64,000 nucleotides of DNA from Rhabditoides inermis (GCA_963966185.1 CAWZYM010000260.1:293304-357303), one strand, 5' to 3'; positions 10,740-24,530 are shown, counted from the stretch's first letter. Notes: a model not told the origin generated them from the letters alone. Program-made: numbers and translations.

Positions 10740-11539
10740 ATCAATCCACTGTCCATCTTCAGTTACAATGATTTCATCTTCAGTTACAATGATTTCTATT
10801 CATCTTTAACATATTATTTCGATACCCAGTCTCATATTTCAACTACGCCATCATCTACGTATTCATTGTATACCGTATACACAGTTCGAATTTACCTTTT
10901 TTGTCACTCTGTTGTCAGTTACTAATGTTTAGCACTCCTGTTCAAAATATTCATATGTGACCAAAATGGTCTGTTTTTCTCTCAAGCTATCAATAAAATA
11001 TACGAACACGTGGTTTATTTTATTGTGAGGCATCTTTTTATTGTAAAGGTCGGTATATGAGGAAGAGGTTTATAAGACGCTTGTTCCACATGCGTAGAGA
11101 GAGCTACGCACTCTGTTTTGCGTAGCAGATGAGTGTGCGTGTGCAACGAACACACGCACACTTGAGCTGCTTTTGCGTCCACGCATGCGTAGCATGTGTA
11201 CGCAGCGTGGATGAATACCCGAGTATGAACTACGCACTTTCTCGCACTCCAACGCATCAATTTGCGTTACATCCACCCCCACACATTTTCAATGCGTTAA
11301 CGCAAAATCAGTGCGTTAAATGCGTTAACACTGCGTCAAAAAGTTACAGAGAAGGCATTCCGATTGTTCGGGTGTGTTCGGGAGTGTTCGGGGCGCGATT
11401 CGAAAGGCAATGCCGAACCGTTTCGAAGGCATATGGGAGTGTTTTGAAGAGATTGACCGCAACTTCCGAGAGATTTATCGGTATCACAATCACATGGGAA
11501 CATGAAATCCGATTAAATCGTGTGTAATTGCTCGTTGAG

Positions 11540-14241
11540 TTCTGGGCTCTGCTCGTTGACGCGACGAACATGACTGTTGTGCCGAACATGTACCTGCCTC
11601 TCCCACTCGGATTCGCCTCAGGCGTCGCCACCACGGTGTTTCACATTCGAACCGTCCACTTGAACGTGAGTGTTCGATTTTTCAAGTGAGTTATCGTAAT
11701 CAATAGTAATATACATTCGATTCGATTCGATCTCACTTTCAGTGGCTCGTCATGTGTTCACTGGCTATGGCTGGCTGTTCTATTATTCAACTCTACTTCT
11801 ATCGTTATTTTGTGAGTTTACACTTGTTTGAACTCTCAATGCTATCTGTCTTCAGACGATTCGCGGCCTGATGACTCGCGGAAAAACACTGAACTGGTTC
11901 GAAATCGGGTGCATTTCCGCACCATACTTTCTATGGGCCACATGCTATCCGATCACATGCTACCTCACCTACCTTGACACTGATAAAGTGGAGCGTTTGT
12001 TTGCCTACTTCATTACGGTACACACGTTGTCCTGATTGAAACGTATGTAAGTTTTTTTCTTCAGAGATTCCCGGAGCATATCCGTGATAAGTATTCAGAT
12101 GTGGACTGGAACACATTCGATCTCACTGAATCCTACTACAAAGTCATGTGGGGCTTCTCGGGGGTGAGTTGACGACAGAAACACTGTTGTACAAATCTCG
12201 TGGACATATTTCTACAATAAAAGAATAAAATCTAGTTTCAGGGCTACGTACTGTTCATGGTGGCGGTTGCCTGGTTTCTCGTGCAGAGCTCGCTCACCTT
12301 CCTCAACCGCAACTCGCACCGCATATCCAAGCACGCGTTGAAGTTCCACCACACTGTGATGGTAGAGCTGCTCACACAGGTAAGTCACAACCGCATCATT
12401 GAGCTTAGCTCAACCTTGGATCCTTCGGTACTTGAACCGGAGAGAGAGTCGTTTTGCGCAAAACATGCACATACCACGCGTTCCGCGTAAGAATCGAACG
12501 ATTTTAGGGTAGAGGGGACCTAGGGGCTGAATGTGTGCTCATAGGAGTTTTTAAGGGTGCTCTAAAAGGTGGTTCGGTGGTTTTGATCCATTATGCAAAT
12601 TTGGTCAAATTTGGTCCACTACCTCAAATCAGCCAGGTTTGGTCCAATATAACTTTTCAATAACTTGTGTTGGCATTCTGAAACACTTTTTATATGAAAT
12701 GAATTTTGATTAACTCTAGTGTTAGGAAGTTATGCTCTAAAAAGTAGAAAATTTGCATATTTTTGAATTTTTCGAGATTGTTCCGCCTTGCGACAACGTC
12801 AGCGGTACACACCATCAGAAAAAGCGTATTTTGTTTAGTTTCCATGAATTTTACCATAGAAATCGAAATCGAAGGTAACGTCTTTGACCATTCAAGCGAT
12901 TGAAAGTTGGTGGCTTAGTTCAAAATATAATATATAACCATTATGAGTGACTAAATGTTTACATAACTGTTGTATAATGTTGGTTACACTAACAAACACT
13001 CAGTTTGTCATATTTTTGTTTTATTATTCATGAAATCTCAAAATATTTAGATAAATTAGCATTTAATCAGAGTTGCGCAGTTTAACATGAATAAACTCAT
13101 GTAATTCAAACTAAGTTACACCTATTATGTTTTTCTGAACATTATTAAGTACTATTACACAAATTTGGTTACCAATTACATTGATTAATTGTATTTTGGA
13201 TTTGTATTGTACTTGAGCTCCAACTTTCAATCGCTTGGATGGTCAAAGACGTTACCTTCGATTTCTATGGTAAAATTCCTGGAAACTTAACAAAATACGT
13301 TTTTTTCTGATAGTGTGTACCGCTGCCGTTGTCGCGGGGCGGAACATTCTCGAAAAATTCAAAAATATGCAAATTTTCTACTTTTTATAGCATAACTTCC
13401 TAACACTTGCGTTAATCAAAAATGAATTTATATAAAAAGTGTTTCAGAATGCCAAGACAAATCGAAAAAGCTTTTGAAAAGTTATTTTAGACCAAAACTG
13501 GCTGATTTGAGGTAGTGGTCCCTTAACTGACCAAATTTGCATAACGGATCAAAACCACGGATACCACCTTTTGAGCACCTTTGAAAACCGTGCACATATT
13601 CAGCCCCTAGGTCCCGCTTTTTTACGCGGAACGTGTGATACAGCAAGCAATACGAGACGCCGTGTTTGTTGTCACTTGTTTTTTTTTTACCGAAACTTTG
13701 GTACGCCTTCAAATGCCTCATTTTGAGACAGCACCGGAATAAATAAACCAAAAAGATGCACTCATGACTCATGTCAGTTGCCGAAAGTCCAGGGCAGTGT
13801 GTGTTCATACGCAAGTCACACAAACTAAAAGAGTTTTCACGAAACATTTCTACGAGAATTTTTTTTATGACATATATTTTATGCTAACTCAATTTCGAAA
13901 ACCAGAAAACTTGCAAAGGCGGCTTCGGAAAGACTGACCGCATAGCGCAGCCAGCGAAAACTCATAGTTATATGCACAAGTATAATGGTAAGCACGTTTT
14001 CTAGACGCTGCCTCCGATGTTCACGATCGGCGTGCCGACACTGTGGATCTCGCTGTGTATCACGTTCCAGCTGTGGTTCGTCCACTGTACGTAGTGCGGG
14101 GGTGAGAGCACAATTAAACACACACGCAGAAACGCAGGCCGCAGCGACTGGGTGTTTCTGTGTATGACGCTGCACTCTCCACTATCTTCCCTCTGCATGG
14201 TCATGTGCAATAAACCGTACAGGTATGCAGGTGAAAATTAG
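11540..14241 (+). CDS. Srh-type nematode chemoreceptor (7TM), N terminus not found
   Basis: Srh proteins are nematode seven-transmembrane chemosensory receptors. Seven exons join in frame: 11540-11665, 11743-11811, 11856-12017, 12065-12163, 12242-12379, 14005-14086 and 14138-14241 (TAG). Family landmarks are present in order: LLVDATNMTVVPNMYLPLPL before the third helix, AGCSIIQLYFYRYF at its end, SKHALKFHHTVMVELLTQ before helix six, TLPPMFTIGVPTLW, and the typical C-terminal tail TLHSPLSSLCMVMCNKPYRY. The first exon opens at a weak GAG acceptor and lacks the first membrane segments; no convincing upstream exon was found, so the gene is either truncated or its first exons are too short to see. 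Intron 12380-14004 is swollen by a palindromic element. About 230 residues remain of a family that usually has 300-350. Confidence 0.75.
12476..13640 (+). mobile_element. Large imperfect palindrome (fold-back element) in an srh intron
   Basis: The ends CGTTCCGCGTAA and TTACGCGGAACG are inverted copies, and the whole left arm (about 12476-12915) recurs inverted as the right arm (about 13218-13640). Matching inner blocks include GGTAACGTCTTTGACCAT against ATGGTCAAAGACGTTACC. The arms differ at scattered positions, so it is not newly formed. A unique AT-rich centre of about 300 bp separates the arms. It has no coding capacity and lies wholly within one intron. No clear target duplication was seen. 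Confidence 0.8.
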
Positions 14242-17200
14242 AATTGTCTTCTATCGCGACTTGCTAAATTCAGTGCCGGAAATAGGAGATGTAGAGTGAA
14301 AAACACAGAAAAAAGTCGACTCGAAAGGTTCAAGGGTTCGAACCCCGTCTACAGCAAATCTTTCGCAGGTGTCATAACACGAGTTTTTAGCTTATGCAGG
14401 ATTCGAGTCATCACTGTGTCCTCGAAACGTTGCCAGCCGAGTGGTCGATGTCGGCTGGTTGCAGGGCGCACCTGCTGTCCAGCCTGGCGTCTCTGCGGTG
14501 TGTGCGCGGGGCGCAGTCGCGAACCGTCGACGCCAGCACCTCTGCACCGACACTCGCCCGCATCATACAGCAGAGGGCCGAGCTATGAGACACGTCATCC
14601 ATGTTATTGTGTGATCTGTCTAATTAGTACTTTATCTTTTTCCCAATGTGTTTCGGTTACTCGAATCATACAGTATACAGCAGAGAGCGGAACTATGAAC
14701 TATGATACTTTGAATGTGATATGAGATCGTGATAGAGTACTCCGCTTTCATTTTTCCGTTTCATGTAAACGGACAGTTGTGACAAGTGTGTGCTGCGACT
14801 TAATCAAGTGGTTTTATAGAAATAAACATGCTACAGCTGGCGTACTGATACAGGTCGTGAATGCTGATCTGAAATTCTCTAAAATTCTGAATTTTTCTGA
14901 AAAGTCTGAAATTCTGCCTCTTGCCTGCTGAGCATTTCATTTTATCTCGCATGCTATAAAAACTGTTTGAATCTGCGATTAGTGAACTGAAAAATGATCC
15001 AATGCACAGTGCATCAAGCATTTTCTCTTTCTCACACACAAAACAGCAAAAAGCGGGAAATAACTTTTCAGTAAAACCTCTATAAAAGATTTCAAGGTAG
15101 TGTTTCCCAACAAAATCTCATTTTGTTCGTTTACGTTTAGTGTTAAAACCCCGTAGTCACAAAGTTTAATATTTCCTTGCGTATTTTTTTCGAAGTTGAG
15201 TGTGAAAACAATTTTTTTTGGAATTTTTGTCAAATGTACATGCCAGAATGCCTGATAGGTGGAAGTTGTAAAATTCATCACAAAACAAGCACGTTTCAGC
15301 ACGTTTCATCATAATTTATCTCCTTGCACGAGTATATTCATGCACAAATCACACAAACGTTGAAAAGCCTCATACATACACTTAAAAAGGAGAAGAAATA
15401 GTGCACTGATTCTGTCTTCACATAATGGTAACTCAATTTCGAAAATCAGAGAATACACCTAATTTTTGAAAACATTTTTTTCCATTGAAACCAAATACAC
15501 GTCTGATAACCTGAAAATCACTTTTGTCCTAAACAGGAAATTCTTTTGTGAAGTCAATCATTTGTTCTATTCGTTTAGTTTTGAACCCCCGTAATTGTTT
15601 TCATTGTTTTGTTTTGCTTCCGTTGCGTTCAGAAAACAATACAGCAAAGACACAAAAGAACGTGAACCTGGGACAGCGGAAGTCACTAAACGGTCTGCGG
15701 CATCTTGCAAGATCATCTCAGTCACTCACCATTGTCTCGCGTTGGTCCGATCCTCTCTCTCCGATCCCCTCTATCTCCCTTGTACATCAACCCATGCCTG
15801 TTATCCCCACATTGATCGCACGGGCCAAGGCCGCTCGCATATGCAAATCCACCACTACCTACCACCCATCCCCCCACCGTTACCAGTTGTTATCTTTACC
15901 CTTTTCTAGATTTGCCGTTCCTAATCCCTTGACAATCGATTATCGCGGCACCTGATCGCTCACTGTCTGTCATTCCGTCATTCCAACCAAAATCCCATCT
16001 GCGCATTTTCACGTCTCAATTTCGCGTCGGCCAATCGGCCATAAAATCTGTGACACGGATACCTAAAGACGGAGAGAGCCTGGAATTCGCATCGCCTTCG
16101 CACGCTGCGCTCTCCTTCTCTTGCACACTCTCTCATTGGCGGTCATATGTTGCCTGGAGGCAGTGAGGCGAGCGAGGCAACCTGTTCCACCATCTCTGCG
16201 AACACTTTGCAAAGTGCCGTCTTCCCTCTCTCTCTCTCTCTCTCTCACTCTCCTTCCTACTGTCATCTGTCCATTCTTACTGCTGATTGACGGTGTGTCT
16301 TTATCTGAATGAGTGCATGGGAAGGTGAGAGGATGACCTTGTCCGCACCCGCCGTCTCTCATACAATAGGTGTGGCGGCGGGGCGGACCCATGGTCCTCT
16401 AGCAATTACTCTACTCTCTACTGCCAGCCTGCCGTTTCACTTGTCGTGTTTTCCCTTACCTTCCCCTATCGCTCTTCACTCAATCGATTCAAGACGTCTT
16501 GATCAAATCAGACCTCGTTCATACCGGTCCGAGTGAAAGGCGTGGCCCGGAAATTAGCCACTTTCACTATGCGCGCTAGCTGGATTCGCGCGCCCTTTCA
16601 AGTCCCTCCGATCGTCGCTTATTTTCACTAGGCCGATTTACATGCGGAGAAGCCTTTCAGAGATATTGTATAATTCTCTCCTTCACTTTCTCTCCATACC
16701 TCGGTAGCATTTCGCATAATATCCACCGTGTGGGATAATCTACTACGATTCTCGAATCCATGACACATGGTTTCCCACCCGGTTTATCGTATCTCGTTGC
16801 AATCTCTCTCGCGATCGCTCCCGCGTGTTTTCCTTTTCTCGCCCTAATCGGGTGGCGTTACATTAGTAACCGAACCGGTTCTGGCGAATCGATTGTGTGT
16901 CTGACTCACCGCTGGCGGCTGGCCAAATCTCTTCCATCCAGCCGGGCGCAATATCCAGCCGCGATCTGACCGACATCTTTATTATGCAGATCCGCGCCCG
17001 GCGATATTGACACTCTTGGTAGGAGGATGAGAGAGACATGATACATGAACCGAACCGGAAATCGATTCGAACCCAGTGTGCATGTTCTATAATCGTTGTG
17101 TCGCGCACACGGCCGCTCACCGCGCTTCAACTGCCACATTCAAATAGCACCTCTCGCGGCACCTGATCCGCTTTCTCTAGAACTGACCTTGCGCGTTCAG

Positions 17201-17527
17201 GGCTTGCAGGCTCATAAAGGCGGCGGACCGACAGCCAAGGCCGTCCGCCGCCGCTCGATCGGATTCGAATCGGCGCGCGTGCTGATTGCTTGTTGTTGCT
17301 TATGTGTCGCGCATCCTATGTGTTTCCCTTGGCAACGTGAACCCATGCGCGTGTGTGTGTGTGTGCCGAGCGTTTTTCGGCACGTGCGAGCCCCGCCCCA
17401 TACATACACATAATACACACATCCCATCTCACACATATTGTCCTCCCCCCAACAACCCCTCTCGCGATGCACAACGTTGGTGATGTCGACGATGTCAAGT
17501 GATGATGGATGTTGATTGTAGAGACGT
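14242..17527. other. Intergenic stretch without a recognisable gene
   Basis: I see no exon series here on either strand. It contains a short tRNA-T-arm-like string near 14335, a (CT)n run near 16213-16245, and ordinary AT-rich sequence up to the first Clc-like gene. The 3' part (16.7-17.5 kb) is the likely promoter region of that gene but shows no clear TATA box. Confidence 0.5.
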
Positions 17528-19291
17528 ATGTCGTCGGGGAACGACCTGGCTCGGAAGGGCACGCTCACAGCGGCGGTGATCCTGTCGCTCATCGCCATGG
17601 GGCTGTCCATAGCCGCCATTCTCACTCCCAGCTGGCAGGTGCGTTTTTTGTTTGTTTTTGTTTTTGAATGTCGTTCGCTCAATTAGTTGCGCTTAACAGT
17701 ACAGACGTTAGTCCTTTATGTTGGTTGCGTTAGTTGTGAGCAGTCTCTCCGTGTGTCATGTCTCTCCTGCCAACAGTGTCAGTTTGTTGTTTGTGAGGTG
17801 GTGTCAACTGGTGTACGCGTCCTAGAAACACGGAGAGTCTTCGGTTTGGGTGATCACCGCTTAGACTACTTTTTTCGCGCTTCCTGCATTCTTTGTTGTT
17901 TTCGCATGCCCACTTGTCCGATCGCAATCGCGTTTGGCAATCGATGCGCGCCTCCTTAAAAGGAGAGCGATCACCTAAACCGACATTCGAGGTCGTCTGA
18001 GGGTGGGCCCCGTGAATCACACATCGTTTCATTAAAATAACGAACTCATCTTAAACATTAGAACAACGCTGTGTTGGTCAGAGGTCACCCAGGATCATAC
18101 GAAAACACCAGCACACAATACACAACTCTATACACAATTCAGTAGTTTGGTTTGCTATGCAGCTGATCCCGTTGGCACAATCCGCCTCCATTCGTCGCCG
18201 TCGCTTCTTAGTCGCATGCGTTCCCAAATCGTTATGCGGGTGTGAGGAGTGACTGAACGAGCGTTGCAGGTGGTGAATCTGCGCGAGTACGGCTCGATCC
18301 ACGAACACGGACTGTGGCTCGACTGCACCCGGCACAGCCGCGACGGAAATGTGCTCATGCAGAGGTGAGTGGCGCGAACGCACGTTCAACTTTGTATCAT
18401 GTTCAGTCTCTCCGAAACACTCTCGAACCTCTTTGAAACACTTGCATTTCGAAGCACTCCTAGACTCCTAGAACACTCCCGAACTCTTCGGATTGCCGTT
18501 CTATCCCTTTGCAACACTTCGAAAAACTGCTTTCGAAGAGACGCACCTTGTTGGAGATGCATTGTTGTTTAGGTACGCGACGGTGACGGAGCCGCTGCAC
18601 TGCGTGTACAAGTTCGACTACGACAAGTACTCGGGCACTATGGATATCGAGGACGACAACTCGCCGGTCGGAGAGGTCAACCGACACAAGTTCTACGGTA
18701 CGTTCCCATAGACTCTGATTCTATCGACTTTTCATTTCATTTATGTATTCGTATGCATCTGATTGCGTGAGATTGTGAGGATTCGCGGATTTGCGCAGAT
18801 TTCCTCATCGCGCATCCGGCGTTCCTGGATACGTCTATTGTCGCGTTTCCCTCTGGGATCGATCCGCAATCGCCCCCACTGTGTGTGTGAGAGAGAGAGT
18901 GCGAGAGCCGATAATTGCCCGGCGTTCCAGTATAATGCAGTGGCTGGCAACAACTCCACGCAATATGTAAATCACCGGTTGCGGACGGAGAGACTGTCCT
19001 CTTCTTCTCCTCTTCTTTCCCCTTTCCACTAACAGATCCATAGACTCTAAAAAAGCAATCGTACACATAGTACATATACTAACACCCGGTGAAACCCTAT
19101 TTCTCTGAATCACTATAGTCTCTCTAATCCTCTCCCTCATTGGCTGGCAATCATAGCTCCTTCAGTGTGAGATTCGCGCATGGTTGTGCGGGGTGGTGAG
19201 TCACTGCGGGTGCGATGCACAACAGCCGCTGACTCACCAGGCGATTAGCACCCGTTACAGTGACCCTGAAGGAAAGGGGAGAGAGAAAGAG

Positions 19292-19333
<42 letters not shown>

Positions 19334-20402
19334 ACAATTGCGGAATGAGGTTACCGCACCGTTCGAAATAGATTCAACCGTTCATTGGTAATCATCTCAT
19401 AACAACAAAAACATACTCCAACATAAACATATGTTATCGATTTATCAATGAAACATCATACTTAAATGACAGAAAATTCTATACGTTCCACCGCACCTGA
19501 AAACCTGCACACGTTCGAACGCAAACAATGGTCCATCGAACATGTTTCCGCATACAGAATCTTGATTAAAAACACTCACACCATGATTCGACACGACGCG
19601 AGCTGACAAGCTGATCAAAAAACTTTACGGAATGTGCGCATTTCAGGTTATCACAAAAACAACGAAACCTCAATGAAACTATGAAACGTAGAAAAACTAA
19701 GTGTTCTTTTCAGGCTGGCACAAAATGATCGAAATTGTGATGAAAAGCGGATAACTCACTGTGCACTTTCCGAAGTGGCACAAAAACAACAAAACCCCAC
19801 TATGAAACTATAAATTGTTGAAAACTAACTGGCACAAAATGATTGGCATCGTGATGAAACGTCAAAGTGTTCTTTTCAGGCTGGCACACATCGACGCTGA
19901 TCCTGCTGGCTCTCACCCTGATGTGCACGTTTCTAGCCGTGTGTCTCGGCATGTGCAGCTGCTGCTACTCCTCCCTCTCGCTCGTCTTCACCGCACTCCT
20001 CCTCCTCGCGCGTGAGTCGAGTCGCTTTGTGGGTGTGTGTTCAACCACGGCTTGCCGATGCGTTGGCGCGTTAGTACGTTAGTAGCACGTAGTACGTCAG
20101 CACGTTAGTAGCAAGATAGTACGTTAGCACGTTAGTAGCGCGTTAGTAGCGCGTTAGTAGCACGTTAGCACGTTGGTGGCAGCACGTTAGCACGTTTGTA
20201 ACGTTGTTAGCACGTTAGTAGGAGTTGCAGTTTACTGGTTTACAAATACATAGCCGTGTCGAGGTTCGAGCCCGCACTTTGCAGTGTTCATGTCGTCGAT
20301 AGCCGAGGCTGTGTTCTTCTTCTACTCACACAGGGCGGACAACAGGTTCATCAAGGGAATCGTCGGAACGTATGAGGTGGGAGAGAGAGGGGAGAGAGAG
20401 AG

Positions 20403-20433
<31 letters not shown>

Positions 20434-20481
20434 GAGAGGTGGGAGGGAGAGAGAAAAAGAAGAAAAAGAAAGAGAGACGGA

Positions 20482-20530
<49 letters not shown>

Positions 20531-21103
20531 TCTTTCAGCAACGTGTCGGCATGGCGTTCTTCCTGCAGATGGCCGCCTGTGCCTTCCACTTCCTTGCTTT
20601 CCTTGTAAGTTTCTTTTCTTTTCGGAAATCACGGCTCATATTGTTTGTTTCACGAATGGTTACTGTATAAGCATTGTGGGAAACGTACTTCATTCATAAC
20701 CTACAGGTTGCGATGCTGTTCACGTACTTCTCGTTCGCTGGCAAGTCGGTGGAGGACCGCTACTCGATCAACCGAAGCAGCCGCACCAACGTGACCAACA
20801 TTGGACGGTGAGCGACGAGACACGGTTGTAGTTAGTCGATTCTCTCTGCTACCATAACAAGTGGGAATAGGATTTCAGTCGGATCAGATAGACTTCATAC
20901 AAAACACAAAACATTGTCAGAGATTTCAGTTAAAGTAACAACAAAACATGGCCGGAATCATGGCTTTCAGAATAAGACCAATCTCCAATCTCTCTTTTTT
21001 TCAGCTCGCAGGAGTTCGACCACCCGCTGATGTTCTCCCAGCCGAACCTGCGCTATGCCAGCAAGCAAGAGGAGTACGAGAGACAGGCAAGTTCTCTCTC
21101 TCC

Positions 21104-21141
<38 letters not shown>

Positions 21142-21504
21142 TCTCGAGCATTCACACGTTCAGTAGCTGTTTTGAATGTAACAATAGCGATAACCTATGT
21201 ACATGTGCAAAGCCACAGTGCACTGGTGATGAATGTTGAGTGGTTTCAGGTGGCGGAGTCGATGCCGGAGCTGGGGATGGGCGGCGGCCGGGCGTTCCCC
21301 GGCGACAACCTGCAGCTGCCGCCGAGGGTACGCAGACAGAGCGAGACATGCGTGTAGTGATCGCACACTCCACTCCTCTTCCATTCACTCACACCCCTCT
21401 GTGTTCACTCACTCGCTGCCGCGACTCACTTTGTGGTGGTAGCCGGCACACTGACGTTTTCTCCGTTTTAGATGGCCCGCGTCAAATCGGAGACGTGTGT
21501 TTGA
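17528..21504 (+). CDS. Clc-like claudin/PMP22-superfamily membrane protein 1
   Basis: Clc-like proteins are nematode members of the claudin/PMP22/EMP fold, four-helix membrane proteins of cell contacts or channel complexes. Ten exons join in frame to 304 residues: 17528-17638, 18270-18364, 18573-18697, 19880-20011, 20285-20376, 20539-20604, 20707-20807, 21005-21086, 21250-21327 and 21472-21504. Helix one (VILSLIAMGLSIAAIL) ends in TPSWQ; the first outer loop has the signature HGLWLDC...LHCVYKFDYDKY; helices two and three flank CSCCYSSLSLVF; helix four is in exons 6-7 (LQMAACAFHFLAFLVAML). The cytoplasmic tail ends KSETCV, a class-I PDZ ligand. The eighth intron begins GC at 21087. A likely poly(A) signal lies near 21827. 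Introns carry GA and CT microsatellites and a degenerate 10-11 bp repeat. A paralogue follows 3 kb downstream. Confidence 0.88.
19277..19328. repeat. (GA)n microsatellite in intron 3 of Clc-like gene 1
   Basis: A run of AGAGAG dinucleotides with few interruptions, in intron sequence. Confidence 0.95.
20070..20223. repeat. Degenerate 10-12 bp tandem repeat (ACGTTAGTAGC type)
   Basis: About a dozen imperfect copies of a GCACGTTAGTA core follow each other in intron 4 of Clc-like gene 1. Copies differ in length and by substitutions, so this is an old or slippage-prone array. Confidence 0.85.
20379..20527. repeat. GA-rich imperfect microsatellite in intron 5 of Clc-like gene 1
   Basis: The tract begins three bases after the splice donor and ends 11 bases before the acceptor, so it makes up nearly the whole intron. 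On the sense strand it is purine-rich, leaving only TCTTCTTTCAG as pyrimidine tract. Confidence 0.93.
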
Positions 21505-24448
21505 TGAGACTCCTTCCCAGATCTTCCCATACCTACTAGACCAGCCGTGTGACACCGGCTACTCTCGCTAGACACGATCATAGTTTTGGTGTCGCTGCAA
21601 ACCATTGATTGTGTGATGTGTGACCGACTGCCTTATCGTTTCCTCGCCGGAGGCGAGTTCGTCTGAAATGACCGACGTTAGCTCTCTATTCTGTGTTCTC
21701 TCGCCTGTTCCATTCAGGATCTTTCTTTCTTTCTCTGCATTTTGACTTCAGCTCTTAGCCGATCGGAGGATTCTTGCCACCTGTACAGAATTGTTGAATG
21801 TTGTGTGTGTGTTTTTTGTGTGCGCGAATAAAATAATAATGATGGATAAATAAATGTATTGATTACTGACTGCGTAAATAGTATCGAGACGGTTTGATGG
21901 TATCTCGAAGAGAACACAGCAAACATGAACTGTTTCTGTCGTTTCATAGAATATGGAAATGGTCGTTCCAACAAAAAATCGTTTTATAGCAGCTCTCGCC
22001 GACAGGATCGATCCGGAGACGCAAGGAGCAGAAAGGATGAGTTAAATATTACATGAAGTAACACATATTGAATACTTTATTCGACATCGCTATTTATGAT
22101 CCTATGTTTAGAACACATCCATCGCCCTTGTCTTATGTGTGAGTATGTGAATACAAAGGCATTAGGAAAGTTGTTGAAAAAAGAAGGATTGAAACATCGA
22201 ACAGATGACAGAATACAATCTCTTTTTCTCTCTCTCTCATATCTCTCCTCCTCCTTCAGCTCGATCACCTGGATTCCATGGAGCTGATCAGCTCGCCGAC
22301 CTGCATTCACAATGGCACCGGGCATGGCTGGTCTGACGACGGCGCACCGATCACTTCGCATCTCCCGCTCACCTGCGGCCTGCCTTGAGCCTTACTTGGT
22401 CATCGTATTACTGCTCATCTATTATTTATGCAAACAACCATTGTTTATTCATAAATTTACCACATGTCTGTGTGTGAATACTGTGGGTAGGTGTGAATGA
22501 GAAAGAGAGAAAAATTGGAGAGAGAAAGAGAGAAGAGATACGGAGAGAAGACATAGTAACAGTGTGTGCGACAGAAGAGCGGCACAACAAACTACGCATA
22601 CACATTCAGACTAAACTGACCACACCTTTTTTTTACTGCGAAACTTAAAACTGAACCGATTGTGAGTTGAAGCGTGTTAAAAGTTTTCAAAAGAGCTTTT
22701 TTATACTTTTCTTTTTTATAACTGTTGTTTTCAAATAGGTTATGCGAATCGAAATGTCTACGTAGATCTACTGGGATAAAGCCATAATAGCTGGCAGAAT
22801 TCACGTAGGCACTGACGCTTTCCAATAAAACCACCATCCACCTCCAATCACCGCCCCATTATCCCAATGCGAAGCGTCGAATCGGGAGCGACAAATGACC
22901 GGACCCTAATCTCTTCCGGCTCGCACATGTGTGACCATGACAACACAACAGGCGTCATTCCTCCATCAGCTGATTGCCCCAGGGCAATATTACTCTTATT
23001 TACATATTGTTTATATACACATACATATATACATTACCAATGGTGCTGTTATACAAAACTTTTCGGCATCTGTTGATATTCTTCATAGCTGGCAGCAGTT
23101 CACCATGGAAAGTGTCAGCCGGCTGACGCGTATTTGCATACTGTGGACGGATTCAAGGTCGCGAGAGAGCGAGAGAGAGAGATGGAGAGAGGAGAGCGAT
23201 ACGCGTTGCGCGTTCCATTATTGTACAGAGCGTGGCGCATATTTGTGTTCACCATTCCCCCTCAGCGTTTCCCTTTCACAAGCGCGATTATTGGCGATGC
23301 GGGAGAGTGGAGTGTGGGTGTATTGTGGCGCAGAGCTGACCTCGACGCGCTTTCCCTGTCCTGTGCATTACCTTCTCCCCGACTTGGCCCTCTATGATCG
23401 TGAATGCTCATGCCTTTTGTGTACAACCTCCTGCTCACGCCAATCACATCTTCGCTTTCCGTTCACGTCTTTTATCACATTGCTTCAGAAAACCGTTTTC
23501 ACAGATGGATGCTGTGTTTACCCATTGCAGTCTGGAATCGTGTGAATCTCTGAATCGCCACCGTAAATGGCTATTATGCCTTTTCGGCGGGCGCTGCCGT
23601 TTCTCCGGCACCAAATCTTGTTTCCTCGAGCTGGTTTCCTCTCTCTCGCTCCCACCTGTTCTCTCTCTATCTCTCTATTGCCTCCAATGAGTGTGTGCGC
23701 GCCTCGCTGACTCACTCCATCGAATATGCAAATTTCTTGGTGTGCGCAGCGCGATTGTGACCTGGATGCGCCCTGGGGGGAGCAATAGACGTGAGAGAGT
23801 GTTGGTTCCGTAGAGAGCGCAGACCGCCGCAGATGAGCGAGGCAGTGGACAGGTGTGCAGGAGAGGGGCGAGACGTGTAGACAACCGGCAGTCAGTGGTG
23901 ACCCTGAAATTCGAATGAGAGAATGTTGTGTGTGAGAGAGAGATGCGGCGTCGTTGTCCGTTTAGGCCACTTGACACTTATCCGTGCTCACTTTCGTCTG
24001 TTCCCACGTTTTTTGGTGTTGTTGTGAGCACCGGTCGGCTTATGAAGTTCTCTCGCGACAAGGCCGCCACTGTCGCTTTCACTCGCCAGTTTGCCGCGAT
24101 ATTCCCCTAACCACTGTCTGGAGAATTTGAACGTTTTCAGAGCGCATGATCCCGCGATCGGCATGCGAGAGCGGTGAGGTATAGGCAGCGGATCCACCAA
24201 TCAACACGTGTGAGTCATTGACTGGTTGCGAGAAGAGTAGACGAGGTGATATAACATGTACTGCCTGTATTTGTATACAGCTCTCTAGCGAAACCAAAGA
24301 GGAGGGAAGTGAAAAAGAGAGAAAGAGGGAGAGGGCGAGGGCGAGAGGGAGAGGGAGGGAGAGAGGGAGAGAGGGAGAGAGGGAGAGAGGGAGAGAGGGA
24401 GAGAGGGAGAGAGGGAGAGAGGGAGAGAGAGAGAGAGAGAGGGAGAGA

Positions 24449-24489
<41 letters not shown>

Positions 24490-24530
24490 AGAGAGAGGGA
24501 GAAAGATAGAGATATGCATTCCCTTTCAGA
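21505..24530. other. Spacer between the two Clc-like genes
   Basis: Holds the 3' end of the first gene (AATAAA near 21827) and the upstream region of the second, ending in a long GAGAGG-type tract that abuts the CCCTTTCAG acceptor just before the second gene's ATG. I found no further exon series; short open frames here are fragmentary. Confidence 0.5.
24301..24515. repeat. GAGAGG/GA microsatellite upstream of Clc-like gene 2
   Basis: An impure array of GAGAGGGA-type units about 210 bp long. It ends roughly 15 bp before the acceptor that precedes the start codon of the second Clc-like gene, so it lies in promoter, leader intron or outron sequence. Confidence 0.93.

Noticed and set aside
14330..14362. 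tRNA T-arm-like string GGGTTCGAACCCC
   Set aside because: No A box or cloverleaf upstream at the right spacing.
20284..20670. 128-codon frame through the GA tract in the first Clc-like gene
   Set aside because: The true exons 20285-20376 and 20539-20604 are separated by this intron; the Arg-Glu run is microsatellite translation.
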